From: JAYFQF01 sp034927285
Lineage (GTDB): Bacteria; Bacillota; Peptococcia; DRI-13; UBA5745
Direction of reading: 5' to 3'
DNA length: 64,000 nt
Assembly: GCA_034927285.1 (NCBI GenBank)
Contig: JAYFQF010000014.1
Span: forward strand, 62,001-126,000
Made by a program: the position numbers and the translations under genes. Below are positions 35,033 through 44,093 of the stretch, piece after piece. The notes under the pieces are model-generated. The model was not told the DNA's origin, did not search any database, and worked only from the letters and a program-made list of their open reading frames with translations. Positions within the stretch are counted from its first letter, which is position 1. Each line of letters begins with the position of its first letter.

Positions 35033-35075
35033 TTTAGCGGTACAGCCGGGCTCAACGCCCAGCCGTACCGCTAAA
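35033..35075 (-). terminator. Stem-loop between binding-protein and permease genes (system 1)
   Basis: TTTAGCGGTAC (35033-35043) pairs with GTACCGCTAAA (35065-35075); inner GGGC pairs with GCCC across a short loop. On the minus strand a few T follow (TAAATAAAAAAG on that side is A-rich), so full termination is doubtful. Position and role match the hairpin in system 2. Confidence 0.65.
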
Positions 35076-35112
35076 CTCATCTCCCGGTTTTCAGTTTTAT
35101 CCTGCGGACATC

Positions 35113-36735
35113 TTATTTCCAACTCCAGTCGTATACGATATAACGCTCTACGCCGTCATAAGCAAAACCGTTCAGATCCTTATTTGCGAAAACCATATTT
35201 TCGCAGACGCCCCAGGGAATGTACGGGCAATCCTCTTTAATGATCTCGTTGATCCGCCAATAGGCTTCCTTACGTTTTGCGTCGTCCTGTTCAACCCTGG
35301 CGGCTTCGATCAGCTGATCCACTTCTTTATTTACATACTTGGCATAGTTGTTACCGGGCTTATCAGCGCCAGAGCTATGCAGGAAGCGGGTGTATATATA
35401 GTCTACGTCGGCGATATTGCCGTAGGCCAGGGTGTTGCTGATCTCATATTGCTTTAAGTTCTGAGTCTGTTCCACATTGGCCGCCTTCTCCAGCTTGACT
35501 AATGTGGCGTCGATTCCTATAGCCCGGATTTGCTCGATGGCCACTTCCGCCGTTGGATAGTAAGAAGCGGTGCCCAGGGTCTTCCATTCAGTGCTGAAGC
35601 CTTTTTCCATGCCGGCTTCCTTCATCAGTTCCTTAGCCTTTTCCACATCCTGCTGATATCCGGGGAAGCCCTCCTGATAGCCCCACATATACGGACACCA
35701 GAAACCGTCGGCTACAGTGCCGTAGCCCTCAAAGGCGCCAAGCATGATTGACTCTTTATCAATGGCATAAGCCACGGCCTGCCGGACCAGTTTATTGGTA
35801 AAGGGGCCCTCGGCGACATTCATCACAATGGTCTGAACCCCGGCGCTGCCGCCGCCGCTGTTCTGCAGGCGCTCCACCTCCAGAAGATGAGGCCGGTTGA
35901 CAAATAAGGTCCCGCTGAAGAAATCGATTTCTCCCGTCTCGTTTGCCAGGTCGCCGGTGGCGGCGTCGGCGATGAACTTCAGCTTCAGATCCTTAATGGA
36001 CGCTGGGGTCCGCCAATAGTCCTCGTTAGCCGCCAGCTGAATGTGGTCGCCCTTTGTCCAGCTTACAAATTTATAGGGCCCGGTGCCGATGGGCGCGCGG
36101 CCGTACTCTTTTCCTTCCCCTTCCACCTTTTCTACATCGGCTTTACTCATGATGCCGAAACGGGAGCTGGACAGAATCTGCAGGATCGGCTTATAAGGGT
36201 ATTTCAATACCAGCTTGAGGTGGGTATCGTCCACCACCTCCCATTTTTCGATGGACGCGGTGAAGGTGCTGTGGAAAGAGCTGTTCAGCGCCCTTTCCAT
36301 CGAGAAAAAAACATCGTCCATGGTCATGGTATCGCCGTTATGGAACTTTACTCCTTCCCTGATTTTGAAAATATACTCATCACCGGCTTCGTTAACCTCA
36401 TAGCTCTCGGCGATCCCGGGCATCGGGGTATTCATATCCCCGGGAGTAGGTAAAAGCAAGCTGTCATAAATCTGAATAATGGCCATATGGGCAATCATAT
36501 CGCCTGTGGCTGAAGGGTCCAGCGTGGCAGGCTCCATCGTCAGGCCGTAGATAATGTCCGTTCTGCCGGACGAACTGCCGGCTTGCTGAGCGCCGCCGGC
36601 ATCTGTTTCACTATTTCCGGTGGGAGGAGTAGCGCCATTACCTTGCGTAGCGCTGTCACCACAGCCGGAAAACAACAGCGAGAAGGCGAGAATGATACTA
36701 ATAACACAAATCAGAAAATTCAACTTCTTCTTCAT
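35113..36735 (-). CDS. Peptide-binding lipoprotein, OppA/DppA type (system 1)
   Basis: A 540-residue solute-binding lipoprotein. The lipobox LFSGC places the lipid-anchored Cys at about residue 26, followed by a Gly/Asn/Ser-rich spacer. The mature domain has ATLDPSATGDMIAHM, FKIREGVKFHNGDTMTMDD (family motif) and GRAPIGTGPYKFVSW. It is the first gene of the five-gene transporter and lies behind promoter and operator O2. AGGAGG precedes the ATG. The specificity cannot be read from sequence. Confidence 0.94.
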   Translation of the reverse strand: MKKKLNFLICVISIILAFSLLFSGCGDSATQGNGATPPTGNSETDAGGAQQAGSSSGRTDIIYGLTMEPATLDPSATGDMIAHMAIIQIYDSLLLPTPGDMNTPMPGIAESYEVNEAGDEYIFKIREGVKFHNGDTMTMDDVFFSMERALNSSFHSTFTASIEKWEVVDDTHLKLVLKYPYKPILQILSSSRFGIMSKADVEKVEGEGKEYGRAPIGTGPYKFVSWTKGDHIQLAANEDYWRTPASIKDLKLKFIADAATGDLANETGEIDFFSGTLFVNRPHLLEVERLQNSGGGSAGVQTIVMNVAEGPFTNKLVRQAVAYAIDKESIMLGAFEGYGTVADGFWCPYMWGYQEGFPGYQQDVEKAKELMKEAGMEKGFSTEWKTLGTASYYPTAEVAIEQIRAIGIDATLVKLEKAANVEQTQNLKQYEISNTLAYGNIADVDYIYTRFLHSSGADKPGNNYAKYVNKEVDQLIEAARVEQDDAKRKEAYWRINEIIKEDCPYIPWGVCENMVFANKDLNGFAYDGVERYIVYDWSWK

Positions 36736-36857
36736 CCAGACAACCTCCTAAATCATCTTCCTCCAACTGAAAACCTGGGTGCTTCCACTGGGTAAATTAT
36801 CAACGAGGTTCTTCTTTACGTTTTTTACATCTCCTCTTTATTCGGCCCTCCCTCTTT

Positions 36858-36874
36858 GTTCTGATATATAGAAC
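36858..36874 (-). promoter_or_regulatory. Palindromic operator O2 (GTTCT-N7-AGAAC)
   Basis: GTTCTGATATATAGAAC has perfect arms and differs from O1 only inside the 7-bp centre. A second, imperfect copy TTCTGCATACGAAC follows at 36879-36892, and GAACATTAT is directly repeated at 36871 and 36889. The element lies 18 bp downstream of the -10 box. Confidence 0.7.
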
Positions 36875-36892
36875 ATTATTCTGCATACGAAC

Positions 36893-36921
36893 ATTATATC
36901 CCTCTTGAAGTTATCTGTCAA
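36893..36921 (-). promoter_or_regulatory. Consensus sigma-A promoter of peptide transporter operon 1
   Basis: On the minus strand TTGACA (36921-36916), 17 bp, TATAAT (36898-36893), perfect in both boxes. Predicted start near 36886, leaving a leader of about 150 nt before the binding-protein gene. Confidence 0.88.
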
Positions 36922-36996
36922 TGTGCTTGTTAAATAAAGTACAAAAAAGTCGTTACAGATAATACGGAAAATGCCGTCCCCCCCTCCCCGCCATCG

Positions 36997-38034
36997 TCAC
37001 CATACAGTCGATAATTCTCCGGCGGAGCCAACATTTTTCGGCAATTTTCCTGAATTTTCTTCAACCAGATTTTCTCTTCTTACCAGAGCATTATCCGCCT
37101 GTCCAATCAAGGGCTCCACCAAAGCGCCGTCGATCAGATAGATAATTTCTGATCCTTCCGGCCAGGCGTAGTAACCCTTTTCTCCGGATTTTATTCCTAT
37201 ATTCAGGATATAGTTTTGTTTTTCCGCCTGGCCCGAAACCGTATACTCCAATTTGCCCAGACCGCTTTTAAAGATCAGTTCCTCCAGTTCTTCTGTTTTT
37301 GGCTGAAATTGGTAGCACTGGAGAAATTCAAGCTGATTAAGCAGTGCCCGCAGCTTTTCCTCTTTTTCCCGGTCTGCCGGTTCCCCGGATTGTTCAAGGC
37401 TGAAGCCGCCGGCGGAATCGCCGGCGATTAAAACATTTCTGTATTCCTTATTTTCCAGTACAATCCGGCAATCGCCGTCCGGAGTTACGTCGGGCACTTT
37501 TTCCAGGAGCGCCATCTCCTCCAGATCGTAGGTGATCCTTACCTTCAAAAAGGGCTCAACCAAATAAACCGTGGGGTCTTCGTTTACCTGCAGATAATAA
37601 TTCATGGTAATTTCATTCCGGTCTCCCACTTTGAGCGTTAAGCTGCTTTCCCCCGCCTGGACAATCAGGACGGCGGCAGGTTCCTTCAGCCCGTATTTCT
37701 CCGCTGCCAGAGCGCCATTTTCGACGGCCCCTTTGCCCGGCAACTCGGCCAGACATTCCAATATTCTCTCTATATAGCGGGGATCCAGAGGAAAATTCGG
37801 CTCATTTTCACAGATCCAGCCCGTATCGGTTCGTTTAAAACTCAGAGCCTCCCCGCTTTTTTTCTGACAGACGACCCTCTCCACAGGCTCTGTATCCATC
37901 TGTAAAATAATCATTTCCCGAGCTTGTTCCGTAACCTGGCCTTGGTCTTGCCCTGGCAGCAACAGGTAAATACAGGCCAGGCACAGCAGCAAAAGAAACA
38001 GTAATACCGCGATGATCTTTTTCCTTTTCATCAT
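36997..38034 (-). CDS. DUF4340 domain protein, accessory to Gld-type ABC transporter
   Basis: A 345-residue membrane-anchored protein: one N-terminal helix (KIIAVLLFLLLLCLACIYLL), then an extracytoplasmic part with the DUF4340 pattern (a short repeat around LKEPAAVLIVQAGESSLTLKVGD, split here as LKVGDRN). DUF4340 genes commonly follow GldA/F/G-like transporter genes, as here. The start overlaps the GldG stop by ATGA. Function is unknown; it probably acts with GldG outside the membrane. Confidence 0.82.
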   Translation of the reverse strand: MMKRKKIIAVLLFLLLLCLACIYLLLPGQDQGQVTEQAREMIILQMDTEPVERVVCQKKSGEALSFKRTDTGWICENEPNFPLDPRYIERILECLAELPGKGAVENGALAAEKYGLKEPAAVLIVQAGESSLTLKVGDRNEITMNYYLQVNEDPTVYLVEPFLKVRITYDLEEMALLEKVPDVTPDGDCRIVLENKEYRNVLIAGDSAGGFSLEQSGEPADREKEEKLRALLNQLEFLQCYQFQPKTEELEELIFKSGLGKLEYTVSGQAEKQNYILNIGIKSGEKGYYAWPEGSEIIYLIDGALVEPLIGQADNALVRRENLVEENSGKLPKNVGSAGELSTVW

Positions 38035-39446
38035 CTGCTCCTTCTCCTCAGCCAGACGATAAGTCCGGTAAGCAATACCGCCGCGGGAAGAGTTACCGCG
38101 TAAACCAGACTCCAATGAAAAGCCTGGGACGAGGTCAGGACTAAGGAAGCGGAACTGACGGTTTTCGCGCCGATAGCAAGGCCATTCCGGCGTTTACCCA
38201 GCCAATTCAAGCCGTTTGTCACTAAATCGGAATTGGCCCCCCCGGCCATATTATCCACCGTCTCGTCAAAAAAGGCCGCGGAAGTAAACCAAAGAATCCG
38301 GGTTTCCCCTTCTTCAATGGCAACGGCGATATTAAACGGCCCCTGCTGAACATTCTCCTGGGGCTCCTCCGTATCCGCAGTCTGAAATGAAGATCGATCC
38401 AGCCAAGCCTTTTCAGAGGTACGCAGAAGCGGCGTATAGGCGATGTCCGCCCGCCCGTTGTCATATCGGCCGATGGCCTGGGATAAAGGGGCAAGCACAA
38501 ATTTTTTATTTTGAATAATGGATTTTGTAATTTGATGATCGGAGAGGATGGGGAGCAAATAATAGGGATATTCCGGAAGGCAGAGGTTGTTGTCTCCTTC
38601 CATAACTAATCCCGGCACCGGGCCTACGCCATAATCCGTCAGCAAAGATTCTAAATTGGACTGAGTCTCCTGCCGCAGGTCCGTAAGTAAAAGAAGGGAG
38701 CCTCCCGAATGAAGATACAAAAGCAGACTTTCCTTTTCTCTCGCCGTAAGGTCCGACTCCGGAGCATAAAGGATAATGCCTGCGGCATCCCCGGGAACCG
38801 ATTTTTCAGTCTCCAGATCGACGCTTGCCAGCGAGATATTCTGGTTTCCCAGGTGATTTTGCAGGGAATCCGGCATAGCTTTTCCTGATTTTCCTGTCAG
38901 CATATAAAATACCGGGATATCCGGAGATACCGCGTACTGAATGGCTGCGGTTATCTTTCCCTCGCCGTCGAAGGAGACCTGGCCGCCCTGTTTTCCCTTC
39001 AAGGTCTCTTCGTAATCGTAGATATCATAATACTCCACTACCCTTACGCCTTGGGAGCCGGCTACTAAAATGCTGTTCCCACTGTTTATCTTGACGTCGT
39101 ATTCTAATAAAAACGTAGGATCCTTCACCGGATCCACTACGCTTATTTTCACTTTTTCCGATGCTTCCCCGTATTTCTCCAACAAGTCCACCAAGGTGCC
39201 GTCCTCCTGTCCCTCTTGGGCCAGCAGGAAAACCTCGACAGGTTCCGCCAAACTGTCCAGCAACTGTACCGTTTGGTCCGACAGCGTATACAACTTGTTT
39301 TCCGTGAGATCAAATTTGGTCAGGCCGGAAGGCAGCAGGCTTGCCAGGATGTTTACCGCCAAAAGCAAAGCCGGGACCAAAAGGTTCAGAACCGCATAAT
39401 ATGTGCTTTTTCTCGTCCGCGCATCCTGGAAAAGCAATCGTTTCAT
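38031..39446 (-). CDS. GldG-like ABC transporter auxiliary protein
   Basis: A 471-residue protein of the GldG family: an N-terminal helix, the hallmark FDLTENKLYTLSDQTVQLL, a long extracytoplasmic domain resembling an intraflagellar-transport or glutamine-amidotransferase-like fold, and a C-terminal membrane helix before WLRRRSR. ATG at 39446 follows TTAGGAG; earlier starts overlap the GldF gene. It works with GldA and GldF homologues; in Bacteroidetes these support gliding, but in Firmicutes the substrate is not known. Confidence 0.87.
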   Translation of the reverse strand: MKRLLFQDARTRKSTYYAVLNLLVPALLLAVNILASLLPSGLTKFDLTENKLYTLSDQTVQLLDSLAEPVEVFLLAQEGQEDGTLVDLLEKYGEASEKVKISVVDPVKDPTFLLEYDVKINSGNSILVAGSQGVRVVEYYDIYDYEETLKGKQGGQVSFDGEGKITAAIQYAVSPDIPVFYMLTGKSGKAMPDSLQNHLGNQNISLASVDLETEKSVPGDAAGIILYAPESDLTAREKESLLLYLHSGGSLLLLTDLRQETQSNLESLLTDYGVGPVPGLVMEGDNNLCLPEYPYYLLPILSDHQITKSIIQNKKFVLAPLSQAIGRYDNGRADIAYTPLLRTSEKAWLDRSSFQTADTEEPQENVQQGPFNIAVAIEEGETRILWFTSAAFFDETVDNMAGGANSDLVTNGLNWLGKRRNGLAIGAKTVSSASLVLTSSQAFHWSLVYAVTLPAAVLLTGLIVWLRRRSR

Positions 39447-39454
39447 CGTTTCTC

Positions 39455-40318
39455 CTAACCCCAGCTTTTCTTCCGAATGGACTGCCGGGTTAAAAACAAA
39501 AACAAAAAGCTGATGGAACAATAGTAAAGAACGCTGGTTAAATCAAAAATCCCGCCGATAAAACGATAAAACGGTTCAAATAAATTGAAACAGTTTAATA
39601 ATTTTTTCGTCAACCCGGCCAGCAGCTCCGGAGTCAGCAGATAGCACAGCAATAGCAAGCCTTCCAAAAAGGCAAAGCTGCCGAAGGAGATTGCTTTATT
39701 GCGGGAGGCAAAATAATATAGTCCCGCTCCAATCAGCAGGATACAGGAAAAGGTGGCGAAGGATGTCAGAGCGGAATCAGTGAACAGCCGGATAGTATCC
39801 TGCATCAAATACCCCATTAGAAGCACAAAAAAGGTAGCGGCGGCGGCGATAATCTGATTCTCCGTCAAGCTGGAGAAATAAAGTCCTATGGCGATACAGG
39901 CTCCCCCCAGGAGAAAGAAGCCAAAGAGGCTGGCATAGGCCGTCGATAAATTTTCCGCCCCATAATAAGACAACAGCAGCGGGCAGGTAGCCGCCACTCC
40001 CAGGGGGATGAGGAAGACGGCCAGCAAAGCCAAAAATTTGCCCAGGATGATTTCGCTGACGCTCAAGGGGCTGGTAAGTAACAATTGATCGGTTCTCTGT
40101 CGTTTTTCTTCCACCAGAGATCGCATCGTCAAAATCGGCACCGCAATAATGAGAACAAAATTCATATTGGCCAATACATAGCCAAACTCATTATAGCCGC
40201 CCCGCAGATTAATCGCGGTAAAATAAAGTCCTATGGTCAGGATCAAAAACGCGATGTAGGTATAGCCGATCATCGAAGTAAAAAAGCTTCTGATTTCTTT
40301 AACAAAAACGGCTTTCAC
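39455..40318 (-). CDS. GldF-like ABC-2 permease
   Basis: A 287-residue ABC-2 permease with six membrane helices. It begins FVKEIRSFFTSMIGYTYIA and contains LVEEKRQRTDQLLLTSPLS, the cytoplasmic coupling segment characteristic of GldF/CcmB-like permeases. The start is GTG overlapping the GldA stop (GTGA), with GGAGGG nine bases upstream. It forms the channel for the GldA ATPase. Confidence 0.88.
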   Translation of the reverse strand: MKAVFVKEIRSFFTSMIGYTYIAFLILTIGLYFTAINLRGGYNEFGYVLANMNFVLIIAVPILTMRSLVEEKRQRTDQLLLTSPLSVSEIILGKFLALLAVFLIPLGVAATCPLLLSYYGAENLSTAYASLFGFFLLGGACIAIGLYFSSLTENQIIAAAATFFVLLMGYLMQDTIRLFTDSALTSFATFSCILLIGAGLYYFASRNKAISFGSFAFLEGLLLLCYLLTPELLAGLTKKLLNCFNLFEPFYRFIGGIFDLTSVLYYCSISFLFLFLTRQSIRKKSWG

Positions 40319-41265
40319 TGTACCTTGCCCTCCTCTGAAGTGGCCTCCAGGAAGATTTCCTCCAGGCTGACGGATTTCACTTCCAGCTGAATAATCGGAA
40401 GGTGTGATTCAGCCATAGCGTAAAATAACCGCTCCCGGGGATCCCGCTCCGGAGCCGACTGCAGAGTGAAGCCGGAGATCCCCTCCTGTTCCACTACTGG
40501 TCCCGGCAGGAATCCCTGCTCTTCCCCCAAAGCCGCCAGGACTTCTTTTACTTTGCCGGCGCCGCCTTTAACTTTTACCGCATAAGTATTGTACCGGTTC
40601 CAGTATTTTGCCAGATTTTCTCCCGTATCGTTGGCAATCAGCCGCCCTTGATCAAGAATGAGGATCTGATCGCATACGGCGCTGACCTCCGATAAAATAT
40701 GCGAGCTCAGGATAACGGTATGCTCTTCCCGTAAACACTCGATCAGACCGCGGATTTCATTGATCTGTTTAGGATCCAGCCCTACGGTGGGCTCGTCCAG
40801 GATAATCAGGGGAGGCTTACCCAAAATGGCCTGGGCAATCCCTACCCTTTGCCTGTAGCCCTTGGATAAATGCCGGATCAACCGATTTTCCACGTCCTGA
40901 ATAAAGGTTTTCTCCATGACCTCCCGGATAGCCGCTTCCTGGGATTTCCCCGGCAGCTTCTTGATTTGATAGACAAACTTCAGATACTCCCTGGGGGTCA
41001 TGTCCAGATACAGGGGGGGCTGCTCAGGCAGGTAGCCGATCAGACTTTTTACCTTCTCCGGCTCCTCATCAACATCGTATCCGCCTACCAGCACCCGGCC
41101 GGAACTGGCAGCCAGATAGCCGGTGATGATATTCATCATCGTGGATTTCCCGGCGCCGTTGGGCCCTAAAAAGCCATAGATTTTCCCTCTGTCTGCCGAC
41201 AGGTTAATATCATTTAAAGCCGGACGTCCATGATAAGACTTATAAAGCTGCCTGATCTCCAGCAT
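40315..41265 (-). CDS. GldA-like ABC transporter ATP-binding protein
   Basis: A 316-residue ATPase of the ABC-2 class. Walker A GPNGAGKST, signature LSKGYRQRVGIAQA, Walker B LIILDEPTVGLDP and ILSSHI are visible; the C-terminal extension (about 220-316) is usual for GldA/CcmA types. ATG at 41265 has AGGGGG seven bases upstream; a TTG two codons earlier is less likely. It lies 21 bp after the M20 gene, so it belongs to the same transcript. Confidence 0.9.
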   Translation of the reverse strand: MLEIRQLYKSYHGRPALNDINLSADRGKIYGFLGPNGAGKSTMMNIITGYLAASSGRVLVGGYDVDEEPEKVKSLIGYLPEQPPLYLDMTPREYLKFVYQIKKLPGKSQEAAIREVMEKTFIQDVENRLIRHLSKGYRQRVGIAQAILGKPPLIILDEPTVGLDPKQINEIRGLIECLREEHTVILSSHILSEVSAVCDQILILDQGRLIANDTGENLAKYWNRYNTYAVKVKGGAGKVKEVLAALGEEQGFLPGPVVEQEGISGFTLQSAPERDPRERLFYAMAESHLPIIQLEVKSVSLEEIFLEATSEEGKVQ

Positions 41266-41286
41266 GGGCAAGCCCCCTATGAAAGT

Positions 41287-42489
41287 TTAAATCTTTAACG
41301 CCTCTTTTTTTCTGTTCAGTTCTTCCTTTTTTTCGGTGAATTCCGCCTTGGCCTGTTCCAAATGCCGTGGATTTTCGATCAGCTCCGCCGCCGTGGCGGC
41401 TACCACCTTGGCGGCCACGGCGACCGCCTCGTGAGCCTGTTCTGTTTTGCCTTCTTTCAGAATCGCTTCGGTATGCAAAGCTATGCCGTCGGGGGCCATC
41501 GCCGTAAAAAATTGGGCCGCTGGCATAATTTGTGTAATATTTCCAAAGTCATTGGAACCGCCGGCGGCTTTATGCTCCGGCAGCAAACGTATGGCTCCCG
41601 CTTCTTGGGCATAATGCATCATTATGCTTTTTATGGTTTCATTGGGCAGCGTCCCTTGAACCTCCAGGGTTTTTTCGATTTCTACCTTTACTCCGTTCAT
41701 CAATGCCGCGCCTTTTAAAATATTTCTGCTTCTTTCCTCCAGATCCTGCAAATCTTCCATTTTATATGTGCGGAAACTAAAGGTAGCCGCCGCCCGGCTG
41801 GGGTCGGTATTTCCCTTCAGGCCGATAGCGTCGCTGATTTGATAAAAAAACCTGGTGCCGTCATGGACATGGCCCCGCAGATACTCGAAGGCCTGAATCG
41901 CCTGCATCATGGCGTCAAAACCGCTTCGGCTGCCCCAGGGCCTGGCGGTGTCATGAGCATGGACCCCCGTAAATACCGTCTCCAGATTTACGCCGGTCAT
42001 AGACTTGGTGCCCACATAACTGTTGGTATGAGCATGCATCATCAATGCCGTCTCGATATCCTGAAAGCAGCCCGCCTGGATCATCCGGGGCTTGCCGGTC
42101 AGCACCTCTTCGGCGGGGGTCCCGTAAACCACCAGCTTGAACGGCCGGCCGGGGCCGGAATTTTTTAAAGCTTTTACCGCACCAAGGATAGCGGGGCCCT
42201 GCATATGGTGTCCGCAGCTATGGCCGTTGGGCAGGCAATCATACTCCAGGACGAAACCGATGGCGGGGCCCTTATCCCCCTTTTCATATACGGCGCGAAA
42301 GGCCGTATCCATTCCTCCCGCTTTTCTCTCCATGGTAAAGCCCTCTTTTTCCAGCCAGCTGCAAATCAGTTCGCAGGAGCGATACTCTTCATAGGGCAGT
42401 TCAGGATGATCAAAAATATCGTCGGCCATATTGGCCAGATCGGTTTTATAGCTGTCGATCTTTCGATATAGGTTTTCCGCGTTATACAT
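41287..42489 (-). CDS. M20 family amidohydrolase (AbgB-like), copy 2
   Basis: A 400-residue M20D-type zinc amidohydrolase. EYDCLPNGHSCGHHMQG carries the metal-binding Cys and His pair, VYGTPAEEVLTGKPRMI the catalytic Glu pair, and HAHTNSYVGTKS and VHAHDTARPWG further conserved His residues. The family hydrolyses N-acyl or peptide-like amides such as aminobenzoyl-glutamate or indole-acetyl amino acids. It is strongly similar to the gene immediately upstream, a tandem duplication. GGGGAGG precedes the ATG. A Glu/Lys-rich coiled C-terminal tail is present. Confidence 0.88.
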   Translation of the reverse strand: MYNAENLYRKIDSYKTDLANMADDIFDHPELPYEEYRSCELICSWLEKEGFTMERKAGGMDTAFRAVYEKGDKGPAIGFVLEYDCLPNGHSCGHHMQGPAILGAVKALKNSGPGRPFKLVVYGTPAEEVLTGKPRMIQAGCFQDIETALMMHAHTNSYVGTKSMTGVNLETVFTGVHAHDTARPWGSRSGFDAMMQAIQAFEYLRGHVHDGTRFFYQISDAIGLKGNTDPSRAAATFSFRTYKMEDLQDLEERSRNILKGAALMNGVKVEIEKTLEVQGTLPNETIKSIMMHYAQEAGAIRLLPEHKAAGGSNDFGNITQIMPAAQFFTAMAPDGIALHTEAILKEGKTEQAHEAVAVAAKVVAATAAELIENPRHLEQAKAEFTEKKEELNRKKEALKI

Positions 42490-42511
42490 ATTGGCCTCCC
42501 CTTCTCAATCC

Positions 42512-43714
42512 TTAAGCGTTTCCGTTCAGAACCGCTATTTTTTCTGCCAGCTCGGCTTTACGCCGGGAAAACTCGGTTTTTACTTCCCGGAGGATCTCCG
42601 GTTTTTTTAGCATTTCCGCGCAGGCCTGGGCAATAATTTTAGCGCCTATGACAGTGCTCTCATGGGAAAGCTGAGATTTTCCATATTTTAAAAATTCTAC
42701 GGAATGAGTGGCTACTCCGGGAGGGGTAGTGGCGACCCGGGCAATCGTACCGGGCAGCAGATGAGTAATATTGGCAAAATCGTTAGAACCGCCTGTATTG
42801 GCTACGTTTTCATTGATTTGGGGAGCGTCCAGCTCTTTTGCAAATTTCATCACAAGCTTGCCCAAGCTTTCAGACCCTAGGGTTCCCATTACATCAAGGG
42901 TTTTTTCGATCTCGACCTTTACCCCGGACATTAAAGCCGCTCCTTCAAGGATATTCCTCATCCTCTTTTCCAGGTCCTCTTTATCCTCCAGCCGGAAGGT
43001 CCGGCAGGCAAAAACCCCCTCGGCTCTGCTGGGGTCGGTATTGCCTTTCACTCCGATAGCATCATAAAGCTGGTGAAAAAGCCGGGTCCCGTCATGAACA
43101 TGTCCCCTTAAAAATTCCATCCCCTGCATAGCCAGGACAAAGGCGTCAAAACCGCTGCGATTAGCCCAGGGCATAGCCGTATCATGCGCATGCACTCCGG
43201 TAAATACCACTTTAAGATTAATCCCCGTAAGGGATTGGGTCCTCACGCAGCAATATTCGCCTGCATGGGTCATCAATGCCACGTCCAATTCCCTAAAGCA
43301 GCCTTTTTCTATCATTTTCGGTTTTCCGGTCAAAACCTCTTCAGCGGGAGTACCATAAACGGTGATCGTAAACGGAATATTCAGGCCGGAATTTTTGAGC
43401 GCCGCCGCAGCCCCCAGGATAACCGGGCCCTGCATGTGATGACCGCAGCTATGACCATTGGGAAGGCAGTCATACTCGCAAAGCAGTCCGATATTCAGGC
43501 CGCCCGGGCCATTTTGATATACTGCCTTAAATGCCGTGTTCAGTTCTTCTATCCCTCTTTGTACCGTAAAACCTTCCTTTTCCAGCCAATCGCAAAGGAT
43601 GCCGCTTGACCTTACTTCCTCATAGGGCAGCTCCGGATGATCGAAAATATCATCCGCCATCTCGATCAACTGGGGGGCGATAGTGTCGAGGTATCGATTA
43701 ATCTTTTCTTCCAT
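42512..43714 (-). CDS. M20 family amidohydrolase (AbgB-like), copy 1
   Basis: A 400-residue paralogue of the gene at 41287: the same motifs EYDCLPNGHSCGHHMQG, VYGTPAEEVLTGKPKM, MTHAGEYC and VHAHDTAMPW occur in the same order. ATG at 43714 follows CGGAGGAATT; the open frame extends 11 codons further without support. It is the first gene of an apparent six-gene operon that ends with the Gld-type transporter. Substrates of the two copies may differ in the region around residues 140-170, where they diverge (HTNSYVG versus AGEYCCV). Confidence 0.88.
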   Translation of the reverse strand: MEEKINRYLDTIAPQLIEMADDIFDHPELPYEEVRSSGILCDWLEKEGFTVQRGIEELNTAFKAVYQNGPGGLNIGLLCEYDCLPNGHSCGHHMQGPVILGAAAALKNSGLNIPFTITVYGTPAEEVLTGKPKMIEKGCFRELDVALMTHAGEYCCVRTQSLTGINLKVVFTGVHAHDTAMPWANRSGFDAFVLAMQGMEFLRGHVHDGTRLFHQLYDAIGVKGNTDPSRAEGVFACRTFRLEDKEDLEKRMRNILEGAALMSGVKVEIEKTLDVMGTLGSESLGKLVMKFAKELDAPQINENVANTGGSNDFANITHLLPGTIARVATTPPGVATHSVEFLKYGKSQLSHESTVIGAKIIAQACAEMLKKPEILREVKTEFSRRKAELAEKIAVLNGNA

Positions 43715-43763
43715 AATTCCTCCGCTTCTTCCGGTTATTTCTTCCAAATGAATCCAGGCTTAC

Positions 43764-43805
43764 TTCCCAACCATTTCCGAACTTTAAGATTCCCAACCGT
43801 TCCGC
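43764..43805. repeat. Short direct repeat in the M20 leader
   Basis: TTCCCAACC followed by a TTCCG-type segment occurs twice, at 43764 and 43790, a 26-bp period. It lies 50-90 bp upstream of the first M20 start codon and could be a regulator site or leader RNA repeat. Confidence 0.4.
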
Positions 43806-44062
43806 AAGTACATCCCAGGGCCGTATTAATACAGAGGTGAGAGATGAGCAGTCAGATGTTCTGAATATTGACAAGGAGTTTCATCAGGATTATGCTGTTC
43901 CTATAAGCTGGAAATTTATCCTCCGAAGGGTTTGCCAAGGTATCGTCATACAGCTTTTTACTTTAATCGCTTCTTCCTTATTAAAAATGTCTTTTCCTTC
44001 ATCATTCTTTCTTTATTTTCAGTTATCTTTAATTATTCAGGCCTTAGAAATTCTTTATTATT

Positions 44063-44079
44063 GTTCTGCTTTTCAGAAA
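44063..44079 (-). promoter_or_regulatory. Palindromic operator O3 (GTTCT-N7-AGAAA)
   Basis: GTTCTGCTTTTCAGAAA matches the 17-bp O1/O2 pattern in 9 of 10 arm positions and lies 14 bp downstream of a strong promoter -10 box. The region between it and the M20 gene (43715-44062) is AT-rich and has no assigned gene. Confidence 0.55.
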
Positions 44080-44093
44080 ATCATTCTATTAAT

